Shown here piece after piece: positions 31,755 through 42,064 of a DNA stretch of 64,000 nucleotides. The DNA is taken from assembly GCF_014648855.1 (NCBI RefSeq), contig NZ_BMRX01000004.1, positions 421,663 to 485,662 of the forward strand, read 5' to 3'. The notes beneath the pieces were generated by a model. The model was not told the origin of the DNA and did no database searches. It was given only the letters and a program-made list of their open reading frames with translations. Made by a program: the position numbers and the translations under genes. The stretch is from Streptomyces parvulus. Its GTDB lineage: Bacteria > Actinomycetota > Actinomycetes > Streptomycetales > Streptomycetaceae. Each line of letters starts with the position of its first letter. Position 1 is the first letter of the stretch.

Positions 31755-34514
31755 CTAGGGTCGTGCACCGGTCTTTTCGACGGGTTCGGCCTGTTCGGCC
31801 TGCTCGACCAGGCGTGCCAGCTCCAGACGGGAGCGCACTCCGAGGGCGGCGAAGACCTTGCGGAGGTGGTAGTCGACGGTGCGGGTGCTGACCGCGAGGG
31901 TGAGGGCGACCTCCCGGTTGGTGGCGCCCTCGGCGACGTGCCGCGCGATGCGCAGCTGCTGCGGGGTGAGTCGGGTGAGCGTCCCGGTGTCCGCGGCGTC
32001 CGACAGCGCCCCGAGCGCGCGCAGTTCGCCGCGTGCCTGCGCCGCCCAGACGCCTGCGCCGCAGCGGTCGAAGCCGGCCAGCGCGGTGCCGAGCAGGCCG
32101 CGGGCCTCGCCGGGTCTGCGGCGGCGCCGCAGCCACTTGCCGTGCAGCAGCGCGGTGCGGGCCCGTTCGAAGTCGCCGCCCGCCTCGTCGTGCCGGGCGA
32201 GGGCGCGCCGATACAGGGCGTCCGCGCGGTCCGGCGGGGCGAGCAGGGCGTGGCAGCGGGCGAGTTGGGCGGCGGCCTGCGGATCGGCGCCGAACGCCGC
32301 CCAGTCCGCGAAGTCCGCCAGCACCTCGCGGGTGTCCTCGTGCCGTCCGGCGAGGACCGCGGCCTCGACGAAGCACGGCACCGCGAGCCGCCACACCGCG
32401 AAGTGCCCGCGGCCCGGGCCGGGCAGGACGAGGAGGCCGAGCCGGTCGGCGGCGGCGTGGGGGCGCCCCCGGCCGAGGTCCGCACGGGCCGTCGCCCACT
32501 CGGCGAGGGTGGTCACCTGGGCGAGCCCGTGCCGCCGGGCGGTGGCCAGGGCGGCGGCGACGTGCCGGGCGACGGCGTCCGGGTCCTCCTCGATCGACGC
32601 GGCGAGGGCCAGCACCGCGCGGTGGTGGGCGGCGGTGTTGCGCTGCCCGGCGCGCAGGGCGGTGCGCAGGCCCTCCTCCGCGTGGGCGCGGGCCTGCGGG
32701 TGCCGGCCGGCGCGCAGTTCGGCGTAGGCGAGGTACTCCAGCGCCCGGGGCACCAAGGTGTCCGACCCGAGCTGCCGGGCGGCCGCGAGGGCCCGGGCTC
32801 CGCCCCGGCGGGCGGCGTCCACGTCACCGAGCAGCAGCGCGGCCGCCGCGGAACGCAGCAGCCGTTCCGGGCCGTCGTCGGTCCTCCCCCGCTCCACCAC
32901 CTGCCCGAGGGGCGCGCTGGCCCGGTCCAGCCGCCCTTCGAGCAGCGCCCGCATCCCGATGCGGTGCTCGCGGACGACGGCGGCGAGGGTCCGTGCGGGA
33001 TGCGGGGCGGTGGTGTCCCGGTGGACCGCGGGACCGTTCGGCCCCGGGCCCCCGCCGCCGGGCGGCCCGGGCGCGAGTGCGTCCAGGCATGTCCGCAGGT
33101 CGCCCGCGGCCCAGGCCGCGTCCGCGGCGGCCAGGGCGGCGGTCTCCGCGGCCGCCGGTGCGTCGGGGGCGAGGAGGGACGCGGCGAGCAGCAGGGTCTG
33201 GTGGGCGTCGCCCACGGGGCCGTCCCCGAGTTCCGTCAGGCCGCGGACCAGTTCGGCCCGCCCCCGGACCGCGGCGGGGGCCGCGCCGTCACGGGCCGCC
33301 GCGAGCAGCGGGCGGGCCCGCTCGGGCCGGCCGGCGAGCAGGGCCTGTTCGGCCGCGGCCGTGTACCTCGCGGCGCGGGTGGCCGCGTCGGCCGTCAGCT
33401 CGGCGGCGCGGGTGTACGCGGTGGCGCGCAGGCCGTAGGGCGCGGTGACCGTGGCGTCGTCGGCCGCCGACGCGAGCCGGTCCGCGAGCCGGGGCGCCGG
33501 GGCCGGTCCGGCCCCCGACCAGGAGCGGTGCAGCAGCACCGGGAGCGGCCCGGCGCCGTCCCCCTGCTCAAGGGCGTCGGCCAGGGCGCGGTGGGCGTCG
33601 CGGCGCCGGTCGGGTGCGGCGGCGGCGTGGACCGTGCGGCGGACCAGCTCACTGTGGAAGCGCAGCCGCCCGCCGGTCAGGGCGAGTTGGCCGGGCAGCG
33701 GATCCGGGAGTAGCGCCGGGCGGGACGCCGGGCGCAGACGGCGTACGGCGTCGAGGACCAGGCCGACGTCGGCGTCCGGCCCGTGCGAGGCCCGTACGGC
33801 GGCGGCAACCGTCAGCAGCAGGTCCCCCGCGCCCTCGTCGTCGCCGGCCGATGCGGCGCCCGCCACCTCGGCGAGGACCGTCGAGTCGGCCGCCGGGCCG
33901 GACAGCGGCAGGTGCCCGCGCAGTTCGGCGGGTGACAGCCGGCGCAGCAGGGCGTGCAGCAGCGCCGGGTTGCCCTCGGCCTCGGCCACGAGCAGGTCGC
34001 GGACGGCCGGCGCCACCGTGCCGTCGGTCAGGTCGTCGAGCAGGTCGGCGGCGCCCGGCGGGGTCAGCGGGTCCAGGCGGACGAGGGGCAGGCGGGCGAA
34101 CTCCGCGTCGAGGGCGCGGTGTCCGGCGACGGAGAGGAGGAGCCCGGTGCGGCCGGCGGGGCGCAGCCGCTGCGCGGGGCCGGCGAGCGTGGCCCGGGCC
34201 CGGGCGTCCCACAGGTGGGCGTCGTCCACGCACACCAGCAGGGGGGCCGTGCTCGTCACCGTCCGCAGGGTGCCGAGCGGTTCGCCGGACGTCGCGGTGG
34301 CGCCCGGTCCTGGAGCGAGGCGCAGTACGGGTCCGGACCGGTAGGCGCGGGCGGCCCAGTCGAGCAGGGTGGTGCGGCCGAGCCCCGGCTCGCCGGTCAC
34401 CACGAGGTGGCCGCCCCGGGCGGGCAGCTCGTCCAACAGCGCGCGCACGGCTGCTCGTTGCGCGCTCCGGCCGTGGATCCGCCCGGCCGTACGTACGGTC
34501 GTCTCTCCGGTCAT
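31755..34514 (-). CDS. Large ATP-binding LuxR regulator (LAL family)
   Basis: A 919-residue regulator. The N-terminal ATPase has Walker A VTGEPGLGRTTLLDWAA (about residues 38-54) and Walker B PLLVCVDDAHLWDARAR (about 110). The long middle consists of helical, TPR-like repeats. The C-terminus has a LuxR/GerE helix-turn-helix: LTPQQLRIARHVAEGATNREVALTLAVSTRTVDYHLRKVFAALGV (about 845-890). Proteins of this type (MalT-like, LAL) are pathway-specific activators in Streptomyces. The glycine loop is GxxGxGRT, with Arg in place of the canonical Lys, which may weaken ATP binding. No strong ribosome site; a long perfect palindrome lies seven bases before the ATG. Confidence 0.9.
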   Translation of the reverse strand: MTGETTVRTAGRIHGRSAQRAAVRALLDELPARGGHLVVTGEPGLGRTTLLDWAARAYRSGPVLRLAPGPGATATSGEPLGTLRTVTSTAPLLVCVDDAHLWDARARATLAGPAQRLRPAGRTGLLLSVAGHRALDAEFARLPLVRLDPLTPPGAADLLDDLTDGTVAPAVRDLLVAEAEGNPALLHALLRRLSPAELRGHLPLSGPAADSTVLAEVAGAASAGDDEGAGDLLLTVAAAVRASHGPDADVGLVLDAVRRLRPASRPALLPDPLPGQLALTGGRLRFHSELVRRTVHAAAAPDRRRDAHRALADALEQGDGAGPLPVLLHRSWSGAGPAPAPRLADRLASAADDATVTAPYGLRATAYTRAAELTADAATRAARYTAAAEQALLAGRPERARPLLAAARDGAAPAAVRGRAELVRGLTELGDGPVGDAHQTLLLAASLLAPDAPAAAETAALAAADAAWAAGDLRTCLDALAPGPPGGGGPGPNGPAVHRDTTAPHPARTLAAVVREHRIGMRALLEGRLDRASAPLGQVVERGRTDDGPERLLRSAAAALLLGDVDAARRGGARALAAARQLGSDTLVPRALEYLAYAELRAGRHPQARAHAEEGLRTALRAGQRNTAAHHRAVLALAASIEEDPDAVARHVAAALATARRHGLAQVTTLAEWATARADLGRGRPHAAADRLGLLVLPGPGRGHFAVWRLAVPCFVEAAVLAGRHEDTREVLADFADWAAFGADPQAAAQLARCHALLAPPDRADALYRRALARHDEAGGDFERARTALLHGKWLRRRRRPGEARGLLGTALAGFDRCGAGVWAAQARGELRALGALSDAADTGTLTRLTPQQLRIARHVAEGATNREVALTLAVSTRTVDYHLRKVFAALGVRSRLELARLVEQAEQAEPVEKTGARP

Positions 34515-34520
34515 CCCCGG

Positions 34521-34542
34521 GAGGTTACGCGCGCGTAACCTC
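34521..34542. promoter_or_regulatory. 22-bp perfect palindrome next to the LuxR start codon
   Basis: Core TTACGCGCGCGTAA flanked by GAGG and CCTC, perfectly symmetric. It ends seven bases before the ATG of the LAL regulator, so it overlaps the expected leader and ribosome-site region. Likely an operator for repression or autoregulation; alternatively an RNA hairpin that limits translation. Confidence 0.65.
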
Positions 34543-34680
34543 GTCCGGAAGGCACCCGTCCGCCCTCGCCCGGCCGCCCATCCGCCCCGCCACCTGCGCC
34601 GGTGTGCCGTGCGGGCCGACCGGGCGCTGTGCCGGGGCCCAACGGTCGGGGTCCGCCGCCGTGCCCCGGCACAGCGAAGC

Positions 34681-34713
34681 GGCGGTGGCCGCGACGTCCA
34701 CGCGACCACCGCC
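34681..34713. terminator. Stem-loop terminator after the polyester-hydrolase gene
   Basis: Arms GGCGGTGG (34681-34688) and CCACCGCC (34706-34713) with an additional CGCG/CGCG pairing inside, 20 bases beyond the hydrolase stop. Confidence 0.65.
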
Positions 34714-34733
34714 GGACGGGACCGGCAGGCCCG

Positions 34734-35651
34734 TCAGGAGCCGTGCGGGCAGTTGCCCCGGTACTCCTCGATGGTCAGGCTCGGGCGGGGCAGCGGGCAG
34801 AGGAACTGCTCGTAGCGGGTGTCGTTGTCGATGAACCGCTTGAGCCAGGAAATGCTGTACTTCGCGATGGTCGTGTTCGACGAGTTCGGCGAGAAGTGCG
34901 TGGCGTTGTTCAGCTCCAGGTAGGCGCGGTCCGTCCCGGACGGCAGGCCGGAGTAGAACGGCTCGGCGTGCGACGCGACCGGCGCGACCGTGTCCCCGTC
35001 GGCGCCGAAGATCAGCGTGGGCGTGCTGACCTCGGGCCAGCTCTTGTCCAGGTTCCACGGGGTGAGCGGGATCGCCGCCTGGAGCGACGGCCGGGACTTG
35101 GCGGCCTCCAGGCTGCCGCCGCCGCCCATCGAGTGGCCCATGACCCCGAGCCGGCTGCTGTCGATCCGGCCGCGCACGGAGCTGCGCTCGGTCAGGTAGT
35201 CCAGAGCGGCCAGGAGTTGGCGGCCGCGGGAGTCGGGCTGGTCCAGGGTGGTGTTGGTGTCGATGGTGAAGACCACGAAGCCCTGCGAGGCCAGCCGCGC
35301 GCCGAGCCAGGAGATGGAGGACTGGTACGCGGTGAAGCCCGGCGAGATCACGACGGCGCCGAAGGTGCCGTCGCTGGTGCTGGTCGGGTAGTAGACGGTG
35401 CCGCCGCCGAAGCCGGTGACGGAGAGCGAGGAGACGCTGGTGTCCGCCACGGAGTACGGCCCGCGCAGGGCCTCGATGCTGGACTGGGTGGGGGCCGGGC
35501 CGCGCTCGTAGGGGTTGTCGGCGGCCTGGGCGCCGGGCCCGGTGAGGGTGCCGAGCGCGAGCACGGCGGCCACGGCCGTGGTGAGGCCGGCCAGCCGCCG
35601 CCGGGTGCGCCGGAGCACGGGGGCGGCGTGGGGGTGGGGGTTCTGCTGCAC
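34734..35651 (-). CDS. Secreted polyester hydrolase/cutinase-like lipase (PET-hydrolase family)
   Basis: A 305-residue secreted serine hydrolase from GTG, with AGAGAGGA upstream. The signal peptide covers residues 1-44 (cut after GPGAQAA). The sequence parallels actinomycete cutinases such as Thermobifida TfCut2. The nucleophile Ser174 is in GHSMGG, Asp220 in [11 protein letters not shown] and His252 in NATHFSPN. Spacing Ser-Asp 46 and Ser-His 78 equals TfCut2. Trp199 (PLTPWNL), Met175 and an aromatic residue at the oxyanion loop (Phe106 in GFT) are present. Two C-terminal cysteines (FLCPLP and GNCPH) can form the usual disulfide. Expected to hydrolyse cutin-like or aliphatic polyesters and lipids; PET activity would need assay. 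Confidence 0.93.
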   Translation of the reverse strand: MQQNPHPHAAPVLRRTRRRLAGLTTAVAAVLALGTLTGPGAQAADNPYERGPAPTQSSIEALRGPYSVADTSVSSLSVTGFGGGTVYYPTSTSDGTFGAVVISPGFTAYQSSISWLGARLASQGFVVFTIDTNTTLDQPDSRGRQLLAALDYLTERSSVRGRIDSSRLGVMGHSMGGGGSLEAAKSRPSLQAAIPLTPWNLDKSWPEVSTPTLIFGADGDTVAPVASHAEPFYSGLPSGTDRAYLELNNATHFSPNSSNTTIAKYSISWLKRFIDNDTRYEQFLCPLPRPSLTIEEYRGNCPHGS

Positions 35652-36051
35652 GGGGGGTGGTCCTCTCTGTCGTGGCGAGGGGCCCGGCCGGTGGTCGCAC
35701 ACGTTCCGGGACACGTGGGGTCGCGTCCCGGACCTCCGCCGGTGGGCGTCGCCGATGAGCTGGCGGTGCCACTGTCGGGGGGAGGCGCGGCCGGGGGGAT
35801 CGGCCGAATCACCGGTCTCACGCGGCTCGGTGGTCGGGACGGGTGTGCCGTGGGCCCTCGCGTCGGGTCCCGCGGGCCCGCACCGCGGCTCCACGGGTGG
35901 GCCGGGACCGGACGTTCCCCCGGCATCCGCCGCGCTGGGCACGGCCGCCCCGGTGTGGCACGCTCGGCGTCGGCCGGGATGTGGCACTCCGGCCGACATG
36001 GAGGAACGTCGCGGGCCCCACCGGGGCCCGGCACCGTGGAGAGGCGACGGC
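35652..36051. other. 400-bp divergent promoter region
   Basis: Between the hydrolase and the Gfo/Idh/MocA gene. It holds an inverted repeat TCCGGGAC / GTCCCGGA (35705-35712 and 35725-35732), 54 bp before the hydrolase start. No gene seen. Confidence 0.5.
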
Positions 36052-36939
36052 ATGCGTATCGGACTGCTCGGCACCGGCCCCTGGGCCGACATGGCGCACG
36101 CACCCGCCCTGGGCGGGCACGACGGACTGGACTTCGCCGGGGTGTGGGGCCGGCGTCCCGGGGCCGCCAAGGAACTGGCGGAGCGGCACGGCACCCGCGC
36201 CTACGACGACGTCGACACCCTCCTCGCCGACGTGGACGCCGTGGCCGTGGCGCTGCCCCCCGGCGTGCAGGCCGAGCTGGCGGTGCGCGCGGCGCGGGCC
36301 GGGTGCCATCTGCTGCTCGACAAGCCGCTGGCGCCCACGGTGGCTCAGGGGCGGGCGGTGGTGGACGCGGCGCGCGCGGCCGGCGTCTCGTCGGTGGTGT
36401 TCTTCACCGCCAGGTTCCAGCCGGAGACGGAGGCGTGGATCGGCGAACAGGCCGCGCGTGAGGGCTGGTTCACCGCCCGGGCCCAGTGGCTCGGCTCGGT
36501 GTTCGGCGGCGACGACAGTCCGTTCGCGAGGTCGCCGTGGCGGCGGGAGAAGGGCGCCCTGTGGGACGTCGGCCCGCACGCCCTGTCCGTGCTGCTGCCG
36601 GTCCTCGGGGACGCGCGGCGCGTGACGGCGGCGGCACCGGGGCCCGGGGACACCGTCCATCTGGTCCTGGACCATTCGGGCGGGGCGTCCAGCACCCTCA
36701 CGCTCAGCCTGACGGCGCCCCCCGCGGCCGCCGGTGCGACGGTGGAGCTGCGCGGCCGGGAGGGGGTGGCGCTGCTTCCGGAGGCGGCGCAGGGGCCGGT
36801 GCCCGCGCTGCGGCGGGCCGCGGACGCGCTGCTCGGGGCGGCCGCCGGGGGACGACCGTCCGCGTGCGACGCCGCGTTCGGGCTCCGGGTCACCGAGATC
36901 CTCGCCGAGGCGGAGGCCCTGCTGACCGACGCCCGGTGA
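36052..36939 (+). CDS. Gfo/Idh/MocA family oxidoreductase
   Basis: A 295-residue NAD(P)-dependent oxidoreductase, preceded by GGAGAGGCG. The N-terminal Rossmann fold opens with [20 protein letters not shown] (GxGxxA variant GTGPWA). [20 protein letters not shown] and [10 protein letters not shown] (the conserved DKPL with the catalytic-site Lys) follow. The C-terminal domain contains [16 protein letters not shown] with the conserved D-x-G-x-H. At 295 residues it is shorter than most family members (about 350). Substrates in the family are sugars, inositols or bile pigments; this one is unknown. Single gene. Confidence 0.85.
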   Translation: MRIGLLGTGPWADMAHAPALGGHDGLDFAGVWGRRPGAAKELAERHGTRAYDDVDTLLADVDAVAVALPPGVQAELAVRAARAGCHLLLDKPLAPTVAQGRAVVDAARAAGVSSVVFFTARFQPETEAWIGEQAAREGWFTARAQWLGSVFGGDDSPFARSPWRREKGALWDVGPHALSVLLPVLGDARRVTAAAPGPGDTVHLVLDHSGGASSTLTLSLTAPPAAAGATVELRGREGVALLPEAAQGPVPALRRAADALLGAAAGGRPSACDAAFGLRVTEILAEAEALLTDAR

Positions 36940-36945
36940 CCCGCG

Positions 36946-37305
36946 TCAGCCGTCGGCGCCGGACGGCTCGGACGGTTCGTCGCTCCACCGGAACCACGCC
37001 CGGTCGCCCTCGATGTGCAGCAGGAACTCGGCGACCGGGCCGTCCGGCGAGACCAGCCGGACGCGCCGTTCGATCTCGGCGTAGACCGCCTCCCACCGCT
37101 TCCAGTGGTCCGCGTCGTCCCGCTCCGCGAGGGCCAGTTCGCGGGCGAACAGCTCCCGGACCGCCGGGTAGGCCGGACCCGGGGTGAACCGCCCGGAGAG
37201 CCACGGGAAGTCGGAGTCGTCGATCCGGATCTCTCCGATCCGCACCTCTCCCCCGTCGCCCGCCTCGCCTCCGCGCACTTGCCAGATCTCGCCCTCGAAC
37301 CCCAC
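36946..37305 (-). CDS. Conserved hypothetical protein
   Basis: A 119-residue soluble protein. The GTG at 37305 has GGAGGCGAT directly upstream, better than any start in the longer frame. The sequence GEIWQVRGG, RIGEIRIDDSDFPWLSGRFTP and the Glu/Arg-rich helix AVRELFARELALAERDDADHWKRWEAVYAEIERR suggest an alpha/beta protein. RAWFRWSDEP closes it. It looks like an intact small gene with coding bias typical of the region, convergent with the oxidoreductase gene six bases away. I do not recognise a characterised family. Confidence 0.65.
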   Translation of the reverse strand: MGFEGEIWQVRGGEAGDGGEVRIGEIRIDDSDFPWLSGRFTPGPAYPAVRELFARELALAERDDADHWKRWEAVYAEIERRVRLVSPDGPVAEFLLHIEGDRAWFRWSDEPSEPSGADG

Positions 37306-37395
37306 ATCGCCTCCGCGGTCGCCGCCGGTGGTCACCGAAGCGGACAGCATGTCATCGGCGCGGGGTGCGCGCCGGTCGGAGACGCGGCGCGGCGG

Positions 37396-38298
37396 CTACG
37401 GACGACCGGCCGCCGGCGGGAGGAAGTTGATCCGCTCGCGCACCACGGGGTATCCGGCCTTCGCGAAGTTGGCGGCCATCGGGTGGTTCCCCCGGTCCGT
37501 CGCGGCGGCCACGAACTCCGCGCCCCGCTCGACGAGGAAGTGGGTGCATTCGGCCAGCAGGTCGTAGGCGTACCCGCGCCCGCGATGCTCCGGCAGGACG
37601 CCGATGAAGGCGACGCACGGGCCGGACGGATTGTGCGCGGGGACGTGGATGCCCGCCCGCTCGCCGTCGGCGGTGTACGCCACCTGCCACCACTCGCGCG
37701 GCGAGGGGCACCAGTGGAAGAAGTCCAGCTCGGCCCGGGCCGCGTGGTCGAGACCGTGCTCCTCGATCTCCGTGAGCGCGTGGGCGTCGAGGGTGGCGGA
37801 GTCGATGCGGCGCAGCGCGTCGAGGAAGACCGCGTCGTCCGGTTCGGGCCGGAACTCCAGCCGTCCGGGCCGGGCGGGGAGGCCGCACTCCGGCGTCCAC
37901 CGGTACAGGAGGCGTTCCACCAGCGGGGCGTAGCCGGCCGCCCGGGCGGCGGCGAAGCGGGCCTCGGCGGCGGCCTTCAGCGCGGGGTCCTCGCGCCAGG
38001 TGCCGGGTGCGTTGAGTTCGAGTTCGACCTGCCAGGGGGCGGTGCGCAACAGTTCGGCCCCGGCTTCCTCCTCGCCCTCGGCCACGTCGAACCAGTTGAC
38101 GTTGACGGGTTCGGTGTCGTCGGGGCCGCCCCACCAGGCGGCGCGGGCGACGACGGTGCCGTCGCGCAGGGCGACCCGCTTCCAGTCGGGGCGGTGCCGG
38201 GTGAGCCGGTGGCCTTCGCGGGCGCCCAGCGGGTCGGGCATGGCGTCGAAGAGCGCGGCGGCGCTCTCGTCGAGCGTGCGGATGACCGGTTCGGTCAC
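37396..38298 (-). CDS. GNAT family N-acetyltransferase
   Basis: A 300-residue protein from GTG preceded by GGAGGATTCC. It looks like two GNAT-like halves: residues 1-145 are degenerate, while residues 150-295 hold the functional acetyl-CoA motif VAFIGVLPEHRGRGYAYDLLAE (motif A, R/Q-x-x-G-x-G/A) and FVAAATDRGNHPMAANFAKAGYPVV (Asn and Asp near the C-terminus). Fused double-GNAT proteins of about 300 residues include mycothiol synthase MshD and antibiotic acetyltransferases, but this one lacks clear MshD marks. Substrate unknown. Confidence 0.82.
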   Translation of the reverse strand: MTEPVIRTLDESAAALFDAMPDPLGAREGHRLTRHRPDWKRVALRDGTVVARAAWWGGPDDTEPVNVNWFDVAEGEEEAGAELLRTAPWQVELELNAPGTWREDPALKAAAEARFAAARAAGYAPLVERLLYRWTPECGLPARPGRLEFRPEPDDAVFLDALRRIDSATLDAHALTEIEEHGLDHAARAELDFFHWCPSPREWWQVAYTADGERAGIHVPAHNPSGPCVAFIGVLPEHRGRGYAYDLLAECTHFLVERGAEFVAAATDRGNHPMAANFAKAGYPVVRERINFLPPAAGRP

Positions 38299-38514
38299 GG
38301 AATCCTCCGAGTCCTGCGAGCGGCCCGCGATCCACGCGGGCGTCGAGCGCACGGTACGGAACGGCCGGCGCGCACGTCACGGATTTCGTGCGGGGATCGA
38401 GCGGAGGCCGGGCGGCGGGTGGGGCGCCCGGGACGGCGCGGTTCGCGGTGCTTTCCGGCGGCGGGCCGCACGGTTCGGCGTGCGGGCGGCGGGGTGGCGT
38501 AGGAGCGTGGTGGT

Positions 38515-39621
38515 GTGCGAATGCTGTCCGGCCCGCCGCTGCGGGGCGAGGACCGGCGGAGCTGGCTGAGCGGGGCCCCGCCGCCCCGCTGGGTGCGGGT
38601 GCTGCCGATCGCCCTCATCGCGCTGATCTGCGTGGCGACGCTGCTCAGCGACGACCGGCTGGACATCGGCTTCCTGCTGGGCGCCATCCCGCCGCTGGCC
38701 GTGCTGTCGTACAGCCCGCTGGCCACGGCCCTGCTCTGCGGTGCCGTGATCACGCTCCTGACCGTGCCGGTCTTCCAGCTGGACCGGCCGGGCGACGCCG
38801 ATCTGCTGACCGTCGTCTTCGTCGCGGTGCTGAGCGTCTTCGTGTCGTTCGTGCGCAGCCGCCGCGACGCCCAGCTGGGCCTGGAGCGCACGGTCGCCGA
38901 GGCCGCGCAGCGCGCCGTGGTGCCGCCGCTGCCGGAACGGGTGGGCCCGGTGCGCTGCGCCGGGCTGTACCGGGCGGCGCAGCGCGGCACCCTGGTCGGG
39001 GGCGACTTCTTCGACGTGCGGGACGGCCCGTTCGGGGTCCGGGTGGTGACGGGGGACGTCCAGGGGCACGGGCTGTCCGCGGTCTCGACGGTCGCCTCGC
39101 TGCTGGGGGCGTTCCGGGAGGCGGTGCTGGACCGGCCCGACCTGGCGTCGGTGGCCGGGTGCCTGGACCGCAGGCTGCTGGTGGACTCGGCGGACGCGCG
39201 GCACGCCGAGCTGTTCGCCACGGCGGCGCTGCTGGAGTTCTCCGGGGACGGGCTGGAGGTGCGGGTCGTGGTCTGCGGGAATCCGCCGCCCCTGCTGCTG
39301 CGGGACGGGCGGGCCACGGAGCTGGAGGTCACCCCGTGGACGCCGCTCGGGCTCGGGCTCGCGGACGCGGGGGCCATCCGGACGTGCACGGTGCCGCTGC
39401 GCCCCGGTGACCGCCTGTTCCTGGCCTCCGACGGCGTGGTCGAGGCCCGCGGCGACGGCGGCGCCTTCTATCCGCTGGCCGAGCGGCTCGCCGGGCTCGC
39501 GGGCACCGAGCCGTCCGCGCTGCCCGGGCTGGTCTGGGCGGACCTCCTGCGGTTCTGCCCGGACGTGCAGGACGACGTGACGATGCTCGTCCTCACCCCT
39601 TCGCCGCCCGGCCGGGACTGA
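38515..39621 (+). CDS. Membrane SpoIIE-type serine phosphatase
   Basis: A 368-residue protein from GTG with AGGAG nine bases upstream; an ATG at 38521 is an alternative. Three or four membrane helices lie within residues 27-120 ([65 protein letters not shown]). The SpoIIE/PP2C domain follows from about residue 145: [47 protein letters not shown] and DDVTMLVL carry the metal-binding aspartates. No HATPase or sensor domain is fused. It probably dephosphorylates an anti-sigma antagonist. The 3' end overlaps the convergent MMPL gene by 29 bp. Confidence 0.9.
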   Translation: MRMLSGPPLRGEDRRSWLSGAPPPRWVRVLPIALIALICVATLLSDDRLDIGFLLGAIPPLAVLSYSPLATALLCGAVITLLTVPVFQLDRPGDADLLTVVFVAVLSVFVSFVRSRRDAQLGLERTVAEAAQRAVVPPLPERVGPVRCAGLYRAAQRGTLVGGDFFDVRDGPFGVRVVTGDVQGHGLSAVSTVASLLGAFREAVLDRPDLASVAGCLDRRLLVDSADARHAELFATAALLEFSGDGLEVRVVVCGNPPPLLLRDGRATELEVTPWTPLGLGLADAGAIRTCTVPLRPGDRLFLASDGVVEARGDGGAFYPLAERLAGLAGTEPSALPGLVWADLLRFCPDVQDDVTMLVLTPSPPGRD

Positions 39622-41857
39622 CGCCGCCCTCGTGCTCGCCCTCCGCGTCGATGTGCGGCAGGATCCGGTCGAGCCACCGCGGCGTCCACCAGGCGTGCCG
39701 TCCGAGCAGCGTCATCACGGCGGGCACCAGGAGCAGCCGGACGATCGTGGCGTCGATGAGCACGCTCACGGCGAGGCCCAGGCCGAGCATCTTGACCACG
39801 ATGTTGTCGCTGATGACGAACGCGGCGAAGACGCTCACCATGATCAGGGCGGCGCAGGTGATGACCCGCGCGGTGATCTCCAGGGCGTGGGCCACCGCGT
39901 CCTTCGCGTCGCCGGTGCGCAGCCACGCCTCGTGGACCCGGGAGAGCAGGAAGATCTCGTAGTCCATGCTGAGTCCGAAGATGATCGCGAACATCATCAT
40001 CGGGACGTAGCTCTCGATGGGCACCGTGCCCGAGACGCCGAGCGCCGGGCCGCCCCACCCCCACTGGAAGACGGCCACCACGACGCCGTACGAGGCGGCG
40101 ATCGACAGGACGTTCAGGACGGCGGCCTTGAGGGCCACCAGGGGGCCGCGGAAGACCGTCAGGATGATCAGGAAGGCCAGGGCGACCACCACGCCGATGA
40201 TCAGCGGCAGGCGGTCGGCGACGATGTCGCGGAAGTCCACCTGGGAAGCGGTGGTCCCGGTGACGTAGCCCTGGGCGTCCGTGCCGGCGACGGCGCCGGG
40301 CAGGGTGCTGTCGACCAGGCGGTTGGCCAGGTCGGTGGTGGCGGTGCTCTGCGGATCCTGCTCCGGGTACACGGTCGCGAGCAGGACGTCGCCGTCCTGG
40401 GTCGGGGTCACCGGTGTCACGGCCGCCGCGCCGGACACGCCGTCGAGGCTCTTGGTGACCTGGGAGGACAGGTCCGAGCGCTGTGACTGGGGTACGCCGC
40501 TCTGGTCGACGACGACGGTCAGCGGACCGTTGGAGCCGGGCCCGAAGGCGTCGGACATCAGGTCGTAGGCCCGCCGGTCGGTGAAGGACGTGGGGTCGGC
40601 GCCGTCGTCGATGTGGCCGAGTTGGAGGGAGAACAGCGGGACGGCCAGTACGGCGAGGACGGCCACGCCCGCGGCCAGGAACTGCCACGGCCGCCGTTCG
40701 ACCCGGCGTGCGTAGCGGTGCCAGGTGCCGTGCGGCTCGGCCCCCGGCTCGGCGTCGGTCTCGGCGACCGGGCGCCGCACGCGCAGCCGGTCGATGTGGC
40801 GGCCGACGAGCCCGAGGAGGGCGGGCACCAGGGTCAGGGCGCCCAGGACCGCCGAGACGACGGTGACGGCGGCGGCGATGCCGAGCTTGCCGATGAAGGA
40901 CACCCCGGAGGCGTACAGGCCGAGGAGCGCGACGATGACCGTGCAGCCGGAGACGAGGACCGCCCGGCCGCTGGTGCCGGTGGCGTGGCCGGCGGCGCGC
41001 ACCGGGTCGGCGCCGTTCATGAGGTTCTGCCGGTGCCGGGTGATCAGGAAGAGGGCGTAGTCGATGCCGACGCCCAGGCCGATCATGGTCGCCAGGGTCG
41101 GGGAGACGGTGGCGAAGGTGAAGGCCGCAGCGAGCAGGCCGAGGCAGGCCAGCCCGCCGACCACCCCGATCAGCGCGGTCACCAGGGGCGCCACCGCGGC
41201 CAGCACGCTGCCGAAGCCGATCAGCAGGACGACGATCGCGACGCCGAACCCGATGAGTTCGCTCACCCGGTCGTCGGCCGCGGGGCGGGCCAGCTCACCG
41301 AGCGATCCGCCGTATTCGACCTCGGCGCCCGCCGAGCGCAGCGGCGCGACGGCGTCGTCCACTCCGTCGAGGTAGCCGTCGCCGAGCTGGGCGGGCTGGA
41401 TGTCGAAGCGGACGGTGATGTAGGCGGTGCGGCCGTCCGTGGAGACGGGGCCCGTGTTCTGCCCGGAGGAACCGGACTGCGGGGGCGCGGTCAGCGGGTT
41501 CTGCGCGGACAGGACGTGCGGCAGCTTCCCCAGGTCGGTCGCGGCGGTGGACATCTGGGAGCCGACGGAGGACAGCGCCTTGTCGTCGTGGACGACGATC
41601 TGGCTGCTGTAGCCGCCGGCCGCCGGGTCGTGCCGCTCCAGGACGTCGAGGCCCTGCTGGGACTGGGCGGAGGGGAGGTTGAAGTCGTCGGCGTAGTCGC
41701 CGCCGAAGGAACGGTTGGTCAGGGTCAGCGCCACCAGGGCGACCAGCCAGGCGACGACGACGAGGACGCCGTGCCGGGCGCACCACTCGCCCCACCGCCG
41801 CAGTCCTCCCCCGCCGCCTGCCCTCCGTCCCCCGGCGCCGGTGCGCCTTCGTGCCAT
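39593..41857 (-). CDS. MMPL/RND family transporter
   Basis: A 754-residue inner-membrane exporter. Two homologous halves each have a helix, a large extracellular domain and five more helices. The first half contains [27 protein letters not shown] and [20 protein letters not shown] (the GxxxDYxxF motif with the proton-relay Asp-Tyr). The second half has [20 protein letters not shown]. These MMPL repeats export lipids or hydrophobic compounds in actinomycetes. AAGGACC precedes the ATG. It is a stand-alone gene, so the cargo cannot be read from neighbours. It overlaps the convergent phosphatase gene by 29 bp. Confidence 0.92.
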   Translation of the reverse strand: MARRRTGAGGRRAGGGGGLRRWGEWCARHGVLVVVAWLVALVALTLTNRSFGGDYADDFNLPSAQSQQGLDVLERHDPAAGGYSSQIVVHDDKALSSVGSQMSTAATDLGKLPHVLSAQNPLTAPPQSGSSGQNTGPVSTDGRTAYITVRFDIQPAQLGDGYLDGVDDAVAPLRSAGAEVEYGGSLGELARPAADDRVSELIGFGVAIVVLLIGFGSVLAAVAPLVTALIGVVGGLACLGLLAAAFTFATVSPTLATMIGLGVGIDYALFLITRHRQNLMNGADPVRAAGHATGTSGRAVLVSGCTVIVALLGLYASGVSFIGKLGIAAAVTVVSAVLGALTLVPALLGLVGRHIDRLRVRRPVAETDAEPGAEPHGTWHRYARRVERRPWQFLAAGVAVLAVLAVPLFSLQLGHIDDGADPTSFTDRRAYDLMSDAFGPGSNGPLTVVVDQSGVPQSQRSDLSSQVTKSLDGVSGAAAVTPVTPTQDGDVLLATVYPEQDPQSTATTDLANRLVDSTLPGAVAGTDAQGYVTGTTASQVDFRDIVADRLPLIIGVVVALAFLIILTVFRGPLVALKAAVLNVLSIAASYGVVVAVFQWGWGGPALGVSGTVPIESYVPMMMFAIIFGLSMDYEIFLLSRVHEAWLRTGDAKDAVAHALEITARVITCAALIMVSVFAAFVISDNIVVKMLGLGLAVSVLIDATIVRLLLVPAVMTLLGRHAWWTPRWLDRILPHIDAEGEHEGGVSPGRAAKG

Positions 41858-42064
41858 GGCCGTGGTCCTTCTGCCGGGCGACAGGCTCGTTCGGTCCGAT
41901 GTCGCGTGCTCTCATTACACGCCGGGGGTCCCGGGGCGGCACGTCGGAACGTCCGGTACTCCGGATGCGCGGCCGGAATCCGCATTGAATGGTGTTATCG
42001 GGATATTCGGGACCGACAACAGCACGGCACCGAAGCAGCGATCCGGATCCGAGGAGCACTGATC

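Larger units (their letters stand above)
34515..34733. other. Region between LuxR start and lipase stop
   Basis: It contains the LuxR upstream palindrome (34521-34542) and the lipase terminator (34681-34713). Nothing gene-like. Confidence 0.5.

Noticed and set aside
31566..33713. Long plus-strand frame opposite the LuxR gene
   Set aside because: Gly/Arg/Ala-rich and antisense to a gene with Walker and HTH motifs; shadow of high-GC codon bias.
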